A stretch of 15,869 bases of DNA from a bacterium. GTDB taxonomy: Bacteria; Planctomycetota; UBA11346. Both the position numbers and the translations under genes were made by a program. The notes under the pieces are model-generated. The model was given only the letters and a program-made list of their open reading frames with translations. It did no database searches and had not been told where the DNA came from. The stretch covers positions 1 through 15,869 of the forward strand of contig JAIFKN010000092.1 of NCBI GenBank assembly GCA_020049615.1, read 5' to 3'. Positions 8,557 through 15,869 of the stretch are shown here, one piece after another (the first letter of the stretch is position 1; the number at the start of each line of letters is the position of its first letter).

Positions 8557-11424
8557 TCAGCGCTGCGCCGCCATCTCCTCGACCGTCGGGCAGGTGCAGA
8601 TGAGGTTGCGGTCGCCCCAGGTATTGTCGACGCGGGCGACGTGAGGCCAGAACTTGCGCGTGCGCACGTAGGGTAACGGGAAGGCGGCCTGCTCGCGGCC
8701 GTAGGCGTGCTTCCAGGTGTCGCCGCAGATCTCGGCCGCGGTGTGCGGGGCGTTCTTCACCGGGTTGTCGAGCTTGTCGGCCTTGCCGTCGGCGACCGCC
8801 TGGATCTCGGCGTGGATCGCCAGCATGGCGTCGCAGAAGCGCTCCAGCTCGGCGAACGGCTCGCTCTCGGTCGGTTCGATCATCAGCGTGCCGGCCACCG
8901 GGAAGGACAGGGTCGGGGCGTGGAAGCCGTAATCCATCAGCCGCTTGGCCACGTCCTCGGCGCCGATGCCGGTCTTCGCCGCGAGCGGACGCAGGTCGAG
9001 GATGCATTCGTGCGCGACCAGGCCCTTGGCGCCGCGGTAGAGCACCGGGAAATGCTTGCCCAGGCGGTGGGCGATCCAGTTGGCCGAGAGGATCGCCACC
9101 TTGGTCGCCTCGACCAGGCCGTCCCAGCCCATCATGCGGATGTACATCCACGGGATCGGCAGGATCGAGGCGCTGCCCCACGGCGCGGCGCAGACCGGGC
9201 CGGGATCGGTGCCGAAGCCGCCCACCGGCACCACGCCGTGCTTGGGCAGGAACGGGGCGAGGTGGCGTGCGACGCAGATCGGGCCGACGCCCGGGCCGCC
9301 GCCGCCATGCGGGATGGCGAAGGTCTTGTGCAGGTTGAGGTGGCAGACGTCGGCGCCGATCAGGCCCGGGCTGGTCAGTCCGACCTGCGCGTTCATGTTG
9401 GCGCCGTCCATGTAGACTTGGCCGCCGGCCTCGTGCACCAGCTTGGTCGCCTTGGCGATGCCGGGCTCGAACACGCCGTGCGTGCTGGGGTAGGTGACCA
9501 TCAGGCAGCACAGGCGGTCCTGGTGCTCGGCGACCTTCTTCGCCAGGTCGGCGAGGTCGACGTTGCCATCAGCGTCGCATGCCACAGCCACCACGCGCAG
9601 GCCGGCCATGGCGGCGCTGGCCGGATTGGTGCCGTGGGCGCTGACCGGGATGAGGCAGGCGTCGCGATGGCCCTCGCCGCGCGAGCGCTGGAAGGCGCGG
9701 ATCGCCAGCAGGCCGGCGTACTCGCCCTGGCTGCCGGAGTTCGGCTGCAGCGACACCGCGGCCAGGCCGGTGATGTCGGCGAGCCACTGCTCGAGCTGTG
9801 CGAACAGGCGCTGATAGCCCTGGGCGGTCGATTGCGGGGCGAAGGGATGCAGGCCGGCGAAGCCCTTCCAGCTGATCGGCATCAGCTCGGCGGCGGCGTT
9901 CAGCTTCATCGTGCACGAGCCGAGCGGGATCATGCTGTGGGTCAGCGACAGGTCGCGGCCCTCCAGCTCCTTGAGGTAGCGCATCATCGCCGTCTCGCTG
10001 CGATGGGCGTGGAAGACACCCTGGCGGAGGAAGGCGTCCTGACGCGCGAAGCCGCCGAAATCCGCCTTGGGCAGGCCGAGGTCGGCCGGGGTGAAGCGCG
10101 GATCCTCGCCGCCGTTGAACGCCGCCCACAGGTCGACGATGTCGGCGTCGGTGGTGGTCTCATCGAGGGCGACGACGACGTGCTGGGCGTCGGGCAGGCG
10201 CACGTCGATGCCGCGGGCGTCGGCGGCGCGCTGGATCTCGGAGGGCAGGCGCGGGCCGCGGCCGACCTTGATCGTGTCGAAGCACGGCTCGGTGCGGATC
10301 TCGTAGCCGAGGCGGTGCAGGCCGATGGCGAGCATGCGGGTCAGGCGGTGGACGCGGGTGGCGATGGCGGTCAGGCCCTCGGGTCCGTGCCAGATGGCGT
10401 AGGCCGCCGCCATGTTGGCGAGCAGGGCTTGCGCCGTGCAGATGTTGCTGGTCGCCTTTTCGCGGCGGATGTGCTGCTCGCGCGTCTGCAGCGCCAGGCG
10501 CAGGGCGCGGCCGCCGTTGCGGTCCTTGCTCACGCCGACCAGTCGGCCGGGCATCGAGCGCTTGAGCGCCTCGCTGACGGCGAAGAAGGCGGCGTGCGGG
10601 CCGCCGTAGCCCAGCGGCACGCCGAAGCGCTGCATGCTGCCGAGCGCGATGTCGGCGCCGAAGCTGGCGGGCGGGGCGAGGACGGTGAGGGCGAGGGGGT
10701 CGCAGGCGGCGCAGAGCAGCGCGCCGGCGGCGTGCAGCTTGTCGGCCAGCGGGCGGAAGTCGCGGATCGGCCCGTCGGTGCCGGGGTACTGCACCAGGGC
10801 GCCGATGACCGCGGCGTCGACCTGCACGGTGCGGTGGTCGGCGACGCGGACCTCGAGGCCGAGCTCGCGGGCGCGGGTGCGCAGCACGTCGATGGTTTGC
10901 GGGTGGACCTTCATCGAGACGAGGAAGATCGTCCCATCCGGCTTGTTGCCGGCGCACAGGTGCATGGCCTCGGCGGCGGCGGTGGCCTCGTCAAGCAGGC
11001 TGGCGTTGGCCACCGGCAGGCCGGTGAGCTCGGTGACCAGGGTCTGGAAGTTGAGCAGCATCTCCAGGCGGCCCTGGCTGATCTCGGCCTGGTAGGGGGT
11101 GTATTGCGTGTACCAGCCCGGGTTCTCCAGGATGTTGCGCTGGATCACCGCCGGCACGTGGCAGTTGTGGTAGCCCATGCCGAGGTAGCTGCGCCGCGGT
11201 TCGTTGAGCTTGGCCAGCTTGGCCAGCTCGGCGGTGGCCTCGGCCTCGCCGGCGGCAGGCGGCAGGTTGAGCGCCGTGCGGCGGCGGATGTCGCCTGGCA
11301 CCACCGTGTCGATGAGCGCGTCCAGCGAGGCGTAGCCCATGGCCGTGGCCATTGCGGTGCGTTCGGCAGGCGTCGGTCCGAGGTGGCGGTCGACGAAGCG
11401 GTCGGGATGCGGGGCCAAGGTCAT
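8557..11424 (-). CDS. gcvP: Glycine dehydrogenase (decarboxylating), P-protein of the glycine cleavage system
   Basis: A full-length single-chain P-protein of 955 residues, close to E. coli GcvP (957). It decarboxylates glycine with pyridoxal phosphate and passes the aminomethyl group to lipoyl GcvH. The N-terminal half has FVDRHLGPT (10-18), [12 protein letters not shown] (80-91) and [21 protein letters not shown] (101-121). The C-terminal half has [15 protein letters not shown] (496-510) and [13 protein letters not shown] (559-571), and the cofactor lysine is Lys700 in CHLNLHKTF, followed by the glycine loop [11 protein letters not shown]. Many bacteria carry a split GcvPA/GcvPB; here both halves are fused. 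gcvT and gcvH are not adjacent. No Shine-Dalgarno is visible before the ATG at 11422-11424. Its upstream region is the tandem repeat array. Its stop is one base from that of the hydrolase. Confidence 0.98.
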   Translation of the reverse strand: MTLAPHPDRFVDRHLGPTPAERTAMATAMGYASLDALIDTVVPGDIRRRTALNLPPAAGEAEATAELAKLAKLNEPRRSYLGMGYHNCHVPAVIQRNILENPGWYTQYTPYQAEISQGRLEMLLNFQTLVTELTGLPVANASLLDEATAAAEAMHLCAGNKPDGTIFLVSMKVHPQTIDVLRTRARELGLEVRVADHRTVQVDAAVIGALVQYPGTDGPIRDFRPLADKLHAAGALLCAACDPLALTVLAPPASFGADIALGSMQRFGVPLGYGGPHAAFFAVSEALKRSMPGRLVGVSKDRNGGRALRLALQTREQHIRREKATSNICTAQALLANMAAAYAIWHGPEGLTAIATRVHRLTRMLAIGLHRLGYEIRTEPCFDTIKVGRGPRLPSEIQRAADARGIDVRLPDAQHVVVALDETTTDADIVDLWAAFNGGEDPRFTPADLGLPKADFGGFARQDAFLRQGVFHAHRSETAMMRYLKELEGRDLSLTHSMIPLGSCTMKLNAAAELMPISWKGFAGLHPFAPQSTAQGYQRLFAQLEQWLADITGLAAVSLQPNSGSQGEYAGLLAIRAFQRSRGEGHRDACLIPVSAHGTNPASAAMAGLRVVAVACDADGNVDLADLAKKVAEHQDRLCCLMVTYPSTHGVFEPGIAKATKLVHEAGGQVYMDGANMNAQVGLTSPGLIGADVCHLNLHKTFAIPHGGGGPGVGPICVARHLAPFLPKHGVVPVGGFGTDPGPVCAAPWGSASILPIPWMYIRMMGWDGLVEATKVAILSANWIAHRLGKHFPVLYRGAKGLVAHECILDLRPLAAKTGIGAEDVAKRLMDYGFHAPTLSFPVAGTLMIEPTESEPFAELERFCDAMLAIHAEIQAVADGKADKLDNPVKNAPHTAAEICGDTWKHAYGREQAAFPLPYVRTRKFWPHVARVDNTWGDRNLICTCPTVEEMAAQR

Positions 11425-11438
11425 GGCGGGGGAGCATC

Positions 11439-11620
11439 ATTGCCCCAGGGGCTAGGACAATGCCCTCCATTGCACCAGGGGTTAGGACAATGCCCCTCCA
11501 TTGCACCAGGGGTTAGGACAATGCCCTCCATTGCACCAGGGGTTAGGACAATGCCCCTCCATTGCACCAGGGGTTAGGACAATGCCCCTCCATTGCACCA
11601 GGGGTTAGGGGTTAGGGCCG
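11439..11620. repeat. 30/31-bp tandem repeat array, five copies plus a partial sixth
   Basis: Copies start at 11439, 11469, 11500, 11530 and 11561, with a partial sixth at 11592. Each reads ATTGCACCAGGGGTTAGGAC followed by AATGCCC(C)TCC. Lengths are 30, 31, 30, 31 and 31, the difference being three or four C's in one run. The first copy has two changes (GCCCC for GCACC, GGCTAGG for GGTTAGG). Across each junction CAATG...CATTG can form a small stem, so the array is also a chain of weak palindromes. The sixth copy breaks off after the GGGGTTAGG core and continues as TTAGGGG heptamers. The array sits between divergent gcvP and tsaE, inside the likely 5' region of gcvP. Confidence 0.95.
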
Positions 11621-11723
11621 TAGGGCGGGATTGAAGCGGACCACCACGGCGCACGACGCATCACGCATTGAGACGTCAGCCGTTCCTACGATGCCATCCA
11701 CACGGCCCTAACCCCTAACCCCT
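11600..11723. repeat. Inverted repeat with telomere-like heptamer arms and 80-base loop
   Basis: The left arm 11600-11621 and right arm 11702-11723 are perfect reverse complements over 22 bases. Each carries two TTAGGGG-type heptamers ending in GGGCCGT. The right arm has one heptamer more than the left, and beyond it CCTGGGGCAAT (11728-11738) mirrors the ATTGCACCAGG at the start of the sixth tandem copy, so the symmetry extends outward with a 7-base slip. The loop 11622-11701 has no gene. A 10-base direct repeat GGCAATGGCG (11733-11742, 11757-11766) lies just outside. The whole 367-base gap (11425-11791) holds only these repeats; I see no convincing promoter for either flanking gene. Confidence 0.9.
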
Positions 11724-11729
11724 AACCCC
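11706..11729 (-). other. Potential G-quadruplex, (GGGGTTA)n on the minus strand
   Basis: On the minus strand four G-runs (three of GGGG and one of GGG) are spaced by TTA loops, an ideal intramolecular quadruplex pattern. A weaker plus-strand set occurs at 11601-11625 with runs separated by TTA, TTA and CCGTA. Folding is predicted from the pattern only. Confidence 0.6.
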
Positions 11730-11791
11730 TGGGGCAATGGCGTGGCACCCCCCAGTGGCAATGGCGCAACAATCCTGATCATGCCCGTTCC

Positions 11792-12214
11792 ATGCTTGTG
11801 GACCTGCCCGACGAAACAGCGACCGCCGACCTGGCCCGGCGGCTCGCCCCGCATCTGCGCACTGGCGACCGCCTGGCCCTCGACGGGCCGATGGGGGCCG
11901 GCAAGACGACCTTCGTGCGGCACCTGGTCGCCGCCCTGGGCGGCGATGCAACGTGCGTCAGCAGCCCGACGTACACGCTTCTTCATCGCTACGAGAGCAA
12001 TCCCCCTGTGATCCACGTCGACGCCTGCCGCCTCCAATCGCCCGGGCAGCTCGCCGCCCTCGGCTTCGACGAGTTGTGCGCCGACGCCATCGCCGCCATC
12101 GAATGGGCCGAGCGCATCGGTGAGGCGCTGGCCCCGACCTGGCGCTTCGCCTTCGCCCACGCGGCGGTTGGCCGTCAGGCGCGCGTCGAGGCGCCGGCGG
12201 GATTCCAGCCATGA
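11792..12214 (+). CDS. tsaE: tRNA threonylcarbamoyladenosine biosynthesis ATPase TsaE
   Basis: A 140-residue P-loop protein of normal family length. TsaE drives t6A37 synthesis on ANN-decoding tRNAs with TsaB, TsaC and TsaD. It shows a Walker A motif GPMGAGKTTFVRHL (32-45), switch-like SSPTYTLLHRY (57-67), HVDACRL (75-81, equivalent to the usual 'H.D.YRL') and IEWAER (103-108, the usual 'IEW.ER'). The ATG at 11792 is placed well before the Walker strand; no Shine-Dalgarno is visible and an ATG at 11781 is out of frame. Its stop shares ATGA with the start of the glycosyltransferase gene. The gene lies right after the repeat region, so its promoter must be in or next to those repeats. Confidence 0.95.
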   Translation: MLVDLPDETATADLARRLAPHLRTGDRLALDGPMGAGKTTFVRHLVAALGGDATCVSSPTYTLLHRYESNPPVIHVDACRLQSPGQLAALGFDELCADAIAAIEWAERIGEALAPTWRFAFAHAAVGRQARVEAPAGFQP

Positions 12215-13968
12215 GCGGTACCACGCGCATCGACCTTGACAACGGCGGCGCCGATCCGCTGGTCCGCGCCTACGTCGAGGCCAACCGCGCCACCTGCGCC
12301 GCCCACATCGTGCACTGGTGGTGGATCCTCTTCGGCGCTCTCGCCGCCGTCGCCGGCGCCATCGCAGTGTCGCAACTGGCCGGCACCCCCGAGGCTCTCA
12401 CCGGGGCCGAGGGCGAGACGGTGCGTGCCATCCACAGCCTGGTCGGGAATCCCAGCGCCGCCCTGTTCGGCATGCTCGGTGGCGCCGCCATCATCGCCCT
12501 GGCGGGCTCGCTGATCCGGCCGCACGGCGTGCCTGCGGCGCAGGAGCCGTGGCTGGGCGCGGCCGTCGTCGCCTTCGCCTATCTGCTGCTCTATGACGCG
12601 CTCGCCTGCCTCGGCGTGGTCACCGGCCTGATCTGCGTCATCTACGCCTCGACCATCGTCTTCCGCCTGCTCGCCCTGGGCCTGGGTGGACGGTTGCCGC
12701 CCAAGGCGGTGATTCCGGCAGATGCGCCGGCCGACATGTGGCCGATGTACACCGTCCTCGTCCCGCTCTACCGCGAGCCTGAAGTGGCCTCGTCGATCCT
12801 CGCCAGCCTCCAGGGCCTCGACTACCCGCGCGAGCGGCTCGACGTGAAGCTGCTGCTCGAAGCCGACGACCCCGAGACCCTGCCAGCGCTGGAGCAGGCC
12901 GGCCTGCCGGACTGGATCGAGGTGGTCATCGCGCCGCCGGCCCACCCCAAGACCAAGCCGCGCGCCTGCAACCACGGCCTGGCCCGCGCCCGCGGCGAGT
13001 TCCTGGTCATCTACGACGCCGAGGACAAGCCCGATCCCGACCAGCTCAAGCAGGCGGTGATGCTGTTCCGCGCCAGCCCGCCGACCACGGCGTGCCTGCA
13101 GGCCCAGCTCGCCTACCACAACCACGCCCAGAACCTGCTGACGCGCTGGTTCGCCATCGAGTACAATGTGTGGTTCCGCCGCTATCTCAGCGGCCTCGAG
13201 CGTCTGCGCGTGCCGGTGCCCCTCGGCGGCACCAGCAACCACTTCCGCACCGAGGTGCTGCGCCAGCTCGGTGGCTGGGATCCGTTCAACGTCACCGAGG
13301 ACTGCGATCTGGGCGTGCGCCTGCATGTCGCCGGACATCGCACACGCATGCTCGACTCGGTCACCTGGGAAGAAGCCAACAGCCGGGTGGGCAACTGGAT
13401 CCGCCAGCGCAGCCGCTGGCTCAAAGGCTACCTCATCACCCATCTGGTGTGGTGGCGCCGGCCGTTGTGGCTGATCAGCCGGCTCGGGCCGTGGGGCGCC
13501 TTCGGCTTCATCATGAGCGTGTTCTGCGTCGCCGCGCTGTCGGCGCTCAACCTGGTGCTGTGGCTGTCGACCGCGGTCTACGGCACCCTGCTGGCGACCG
13601 ACCTCTCGAACGGCTTCCGCCTGTGGGAGCTGCTCGCCAGCCGTCATCCGGTGCCGGTGGATCCGCTTTCGGCGGTTGAGCCGCTGAGCTGGCAGATGCT
13701 CTACACCGGCCGGCTTGAAGACCCGGTCCTGGGCACCATGTCGGTGGTGTTCTTCATCGCCGCCATCGCCCTGACCCTCGGCAATCTCGCCTTCATCGTC
13801 ACCGCCGCGGTGTTCGGTCGTCGGCCTGGCCAGCAGGGCCTGCTGCTGCCCGCGCTGCTGTCACCGTTCTATTGGGTGCTGATCAGCATCGCCGCGTGGA
13901 AGGGTGTGTGGGAGGTCATCACCAAACCCCATTACTGGCAGAAGACGCTGCACGGGTTGGGGAAGTAG
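12211..13968 (+). CDS. Membrane-bound family 2 glycosyltransferase (processive, COG1215-like)
   Basis: A 585-residue inner-membrane enzyme. The N-terminal part has about four hydrophobic helices (roughly 36-56, 83-103, 113-133, 136-156). The cytoplasmic GT-A domain starts at TVLVPLYREPEV (181-192). It carries KPRACNHGL (249-257), YDAEDKPDPDQL (268-279, the metal/UDP-binding D-x-D-like site), GGTSNHFRTEVL (339-350), TEDCDLG (362-368, catalytic base region) and QRSRW (399-403, the QxxRW motif of cellulose/hyaluronan-type synthases). C-terminal helices follow (about 427-457, 510-535, 545-565), and the chain ends HYWQKTLHGLGK. It likely polymerises or extends an exopolysaccharide or envelope glycan; donor and acceptor are unknown, and no export or polymer-specific genes are nearby. 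Coupling to tsaE by ATGA looks like a genomic convenience. Confidence 0.92.
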   Translation: MSGTTRIDLDNGGADPLVRAYVEANRATCAAHIVHWWWILFGALAAVAGAIAVSQLAGTPEALTGAEGETVRAIHSLVGNPSAALFGMLGGAAIIALAGSLIRPHGVPAAQEPWLGAAVVAFAYLLLYDALACLGVVTGLICVIYASTIVFRLLALGLGGRLPPKAVIPADAPADMWPMYTVLVPLYREPEVASSILASLQGLDYPRERLDVKLLLEADDPETLPALEQAGLPDWIEVVIAPPAHPKTKPRACNHGLARARGEFLVIYDAEDKPDPDQLKQAVMLFRASPPTTACLQAQLAYHNHAQNLLTRWFAIEYNVWFRRYLSGLERLRVPVPLGGTSNHFRTEVLRQLGGWDPFNVTEDCDLGVRLHVAGHRTRMLDSVTWEEANSRVGNWIRQRSRWLKGYLITHLVWWRRPLWLISRLGPWGAFGFIMSVFCVAALSALNLVLWLSTAVYGTLLATDLSNGFRLWELLASRHPVPVDPLSAVEPLSWQMLYTGRLEDPVLGTMSVVFFIAAIALTLGNLAFIVTAAVFGRRPGQQGLLLPALLSPFYWVLISIAAWKGVWEVITKPHYWQKTLHGLGK

Positions 13969-13973
13969 GAGTT

Positions 13974-14054
13974 GGCCGCTGGCCGCTGGCCGCTGGCCGC
14001 TGGCTGCTGGCTGCTGGCTGCTGGCCGCTGGCCGCTGGATGTCTGGATGTCTGG
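13974..14054. repeat. Heptamer tandem repeat (GGCCGCT/GGCTGCT) with octamer tail
   Basis: Nine uninterrupted 7-base units fill 13974-14036: four GGCCGCT, three GGCTGCT, two GGCCGCT. Two 8-base units GGATGTCT follow (14037-14052), then GG. The blocks of like units suggest expansion by slippage after a single C/T change. The array begins 5 bases after the glycosyltransferase stop and lies in the 113-base gap before the convergent MarC-family stop at 14082. No terminator hairpin is evident there beyond what the GGCC-containing units could form. Confidence 0.95.
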
Positions 14055-14081
14055 ACACAGCACTCCGCTTCCAGCTTCCAG

Positions 14082-14729
14082 CTACTGGCTTCCTGCCACC
14101 GGCTGCAAGCTCGTAATCACCAGATTGGTCACGCCGGTCACCACCATTTGCACGGCGATCGCCGCCAGCAGCAGGCCCTCAAGTCGCAGCACGATGCCCA
14201 GGGTCGAGGCGGCGAGGTGCTTCTGCATGCGCCCGGCCAGCAGCAGCACCACCAGGGTGACGATGCCGGTGAGGACAATGGCGATGAGCAGCGGAAGCAT
14301 GCCGCCGACGCCCTTGCCGCTGCCACCCAGGACCATTACCGTGGCGATCGAACCTGGGCCGGCGAGCATCGGAATGGCCAGCGGGATGATACCGACCTCC
14401 TGCTTCTCCACGCCTTCCGCGATCTCCGGCTCGGTCACCCGCATCCGCGTCTGCCTCACCTGGACGAAGTCGAGGGCGATGATGAACAGCAGGATGCCGC
14501 CAGCGATGCGGAAGGCATCGATCGAGACGCCGAAGAAGTCGAAGATGTGCTGGCCGATCAGGCAGGCTAGCGCCAGGGCCAGGGTCGAGGCGATGGCGGC
14601 GATCCAGGCCGTGCGCCGGCGGCGCTCAGGCGCATCGTTCTGAGTCATGCCGAGGAACAGCGGCACCGCGCCGATCGGGCTGACGATGACGAAGATCGGG
14701 ATGAAGACCTTGACGATGTCGATCAGCAT
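14082..14729 (-). CDS. MarC family integral membrane protein
   Basis: A 215-residue protein with about six hydrophobic segments (near 5-27, 41-61, 68-90, 112-134, 142-166, 182-206). Family landmarks are PIFVIVSPIGAVPLFLGMT (11-29), the central IPLAIPMLAGPGSIATVMVL (115-134) and the final RLEGLLLAAIAVQMVVTGV (182-200). The family also includes YchE and YhgN. It was named for the multiple antibiotic resistance locus, but MarC itself has not been shown to confer resistance and its transport role is unsettled. The ATG at 14727-14729 lies 9 bases after the stop of the upstream foldase gene, so the two are probably one operon. Confidence 0.93.
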   Translation of the reverse strand: MLIDIVKVFIPIFVIVSPIGAVPLFLGMTQNDAPERRRRTAWIAAIASTLALALACLIGQHIFDFFGVSIDAFRIAGGILLFIIALDFVQVRQTRMRVTEPEIAEGVEKQEVGIIPLAIPMLAGPGSIATVMVLGGSGKGVGGMLPLLIAIVLTGIVTLVVLLLAGRMQKHLAASTLGIVLRLEGLLLAAIAVQMVVTGVTNLVITSLQPVAGSQ

Positions 14730-14738
14730 CGGCGGGCT

Positions 14739-15869
14739 TCAGCGTGAGGCGTCGGGCAACGAGCCGTAGGCGATCGCCGCCTCGCTGCGCAGCTTGGCGA
14801 CCAGCGCCTTGGTCCGCGCCTCCAGCTCGCGCTCGAGGATGTCCTGGATCAGGCGGTCGCGCGTCTCGGCCAGGGTGACGGCGCGGGCCGGGCGCTTGCC
14901 CAGCACCTGGGCCAGGTCGATGCCGGCCTCGTGGACGTGCGGGATGAGCAGTGCCGGGTACGGCCCATCGGTGGCGAAGGCGCGTTCGACCAGCGGCTTG
15001 GGGATGCGCCGGGCGCTCTCGTCGGCGCGCCGGCCCTCGGCATCGACCCAGCCGACGCGACCACCCGGGCCGCTGGCGTCCCAGGCCTTGCCGAACGCCT
15101 CCCAGGCCTTGGCGAAGGTGACCTCCTTGCCGGCGATCTGGCGATGCAGCAGGTTGACCACGCCCTGCAGGCGGGCCTGCTCCTCGGCGGTGACCTTGCC
15201 GGCGGAATCGCGTTTCCACGGCATGTGCATGACCGCGAGGTCGACCGAGGCGCGTTCGTCCCAGCGCGCGCGCTCGGCGTCGAGCTTGGCCTGCAGGCGG
15301 GCGTCATCGTACTCGCCGGCGATCTGCCGCCGCACCAAGCCATGGATGCCTGCGAGCATGCGCACCGCCGGCTGGGCGAGGAACTGCTCGACGCTGATCT
15401 TCTCCTTCACCCGCAGGAAGCTGGCGAAGTCGACGTGGCCCTGGCCCGAGGCGGTGACGCGGCGCTGGAAATCGCGCTCCATCAGGCGGAATTCCGCCGC
15501 CAACAAGGCATCGTCGATGGCGATGCCGGCCTTGGCCACGGCCTGTTCGACCACGCTGATGTCGATCAGTTCCTCGCGCACCTTGGCGCCCTTCTCCTTG
15601 ACCAGCATGGCCGCCAGCTCGCGCTTCTTCAGCTGGTGGCCGCCGACCGCCATGACCACGGCGTCATCGTTCAGCTCCTCCCAGGCGAGGCCGTCGAGGT
15701 GGCCCTGGACCCAGTTGAGCAGGGCGTCGGAGCCCTCGCGCTTGAGCAGCGCCTGGGTCAGCTGCGGCAGGGTGATCTCGACTGCGCCGACGCGGGCGAT
15801 GACGCCGGGCGGCAGCGGAGCGGCTTCGCCGGCGAGGAGGAGGGAGGCGGCGAGCAGGAGGAGGGGGCG
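14739..15869 (-). CDS. SurA/PpiC-like periplasmic peptidyl-prolyl isomerase or chaperone (start outside window)
   Basis: The frame stays open to the window edge, giving 376 visible residues. An internal GTG at 15657-15659 is not the start, because 70 upstream residues in frame include the core of a signal peptide (LLLLAASLLLAGEAAP) and a SurA_N-type opening VIARVGAVEITLPQLTQAL. Only a few residues seem to be missing. A long helical domain follows. The parvulin-like part (visible residues about 207-326) matches the family order: SVDLAVMHMPW, VTFAKAWEAFGKAWDASGPGG, GRVGWVD, KPLVERAFAT and LIPHVHEAGIDLAQVLGKRP. Several parvulin residues are altered (the usual 'GYHIIKV' strand is HEAGIDLAQV), so it may act mainly as a holdase for exported proteins. 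It probably heads the operon with the MarC-family gene. Confidence 0.8.
   Translation of the reverse strand, partial: RPLLLLAASLLLAGEAAPLPPGVIARVGAVEITLPQLTQALLKREGSDALLNWVQGHLDGLAWEELNDDAVVMAVGGHQLKKRELAAMLVKEKGAKVREELIDISVVEQAVAKAGIAIDDALLAAEFRLMERDFQRRVTASGQGHVDFASFLRVKEKISVEQFLAQPAVRMLAGIHGLVRRQIAGEYDDARLQAKLDAERARWDERASVDLAVMHMPWKRDSAGKVTAEEQARLQGVVNLLHRQIAGKEVTFAKAWEAFGKAWDASGPGGRVGWVDAEGRRADESARRIPKPLVERAFATDGPYPALLIPHVHEAGIDLAQVLGKRPARAVTLAETRDRLIQDILERELEARTKALVAKLRSEAAIAYGSLPDASR

Noticed and set aside
8707..11577. 956-residue plus-strand reading frame antisense to gcvP
   Set aside because: It mirrors an unmistakable full-length gcvP; its composition is Gly/Asp/Arg/His-rich as expected for a GC-rich shadow, and its end is encoded by the tandem repeats.
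11439..11620. CRISPR array
   Set aside because: The whole 30/31-bp unit repeats without unique spacers, and no cas genes are present.
11425..11620. Glycine riboswitch upstream of gcvP
   Set aside because: The leader region is filled by simple tandem repeats, and I find none of the conserved glycine aptamer core.
11600..11730. True telomere or linear replicon end
   Set aside because: The TTAGGGG units are few, are inverted about an internal loop, and have ordinary genes on both sides.
12175..13647. 490-residue minus-strand reading frame across the glycosyltransferase
   Set aside because: It is a shadow of a gene with full GT2 motifs and contains no domain of its own.
15657..15659. GTG as the start of the foldase gene
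   Set aside because: The frame remains open to the window edge and encodes a signal peptide and SurA_N-like segment upstream.

Overview
The window is a dense, strongly GC-rich bacterial chromosome segment with eleven complete or nearly complete protein genes and one 5'-truncated gene. No rRNA, tRNA, transposase, phage gene, CRISPR array or recognisable defence system was seen. Three clues point loosely to the PVC superphylum, probably Planctomycetota or a relative: a long IspG with an extra central domain, a secreted coiled-coil protein with a C-terminal 'GxW...GxW' beta domain of a type common in Planctomycetes and Verrucomicrobia, and an orphan uroporphyrinogen-decarboxylase-like gene. This assignment is an inference from memory of the families, not a search.

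Layout. Bases 1-366 hold the end of a YqgE/AlgH-family gene (+). It converges, through a strong 12-bp hairpin (370-405), on a small membrane-anchored protein (408-917, -). That gene diverges from a secreted 200-residue coiled-coil protein (1006-1608, +), which converges through a second hairpin on a methyl-accepting chemotaxis protein (1657-3363, -). The chemotaxis gene is translationally coupled, by a shared base, to an upstream PstS-like solute-binding protein (3363-4238, -). A URO-D/MtaA-like protein (4406-5491, -) follows. Next come the MEP-pathway gene ispG (5626-7527, +) and a secreted alpha/beta hydrolase two bases downstream (7530-8555, +), which meets the glycine decarboxylase gene gcvP (8557-11424, -) tail to tail with one base between stop codons. 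After a repeat-filled divergent gap come tsaE (11792-12214, +) and a membrane family-2 glycosyltransferase (12211-13968, +) sharing an ATGA. The right end is a probable minus-strand operon of a SurA/PpiC-like periplasmic foldase (14739-15869, start outside the window) and a MarC-family membrane protein (14082-14729).

The most unusual material is non-coding. The gcvP/tsaE gap holds five full copies and a partial sixth of a 30/31-bp tandem repeat. The last copy runs into telomere-like TTAGGGG heptamers that form one arm of a perfect 22-bp inverted repeat around an 80-base loop. The right edge of that structure (11694-11715) recurs with 19 of 22 identical bases in the pstS/URO-D gap (4372-4393), suggesting a dispersed intergenic element. 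A second heptamer array (GGCCGCT/GGCTGCT, 13974-14036) lies between the glycosyltransferase and marC-like genes. Together these suggest a genome with seven-base short tandem repeats and mobile or amplified intergenic palindromes.

The most interesting protein-level arrangement is the PstS-like binding protein fused by overlap to a chemoreceptor, with no pst transporter genes beside it. This could be a two-part chemosensory unit. The remaining genes are housekeeping functions (isoprenoid precursor synthesis, glycine cleavage, tRNA t6A formation, envelope assembly) in small, unrelated transcription units.
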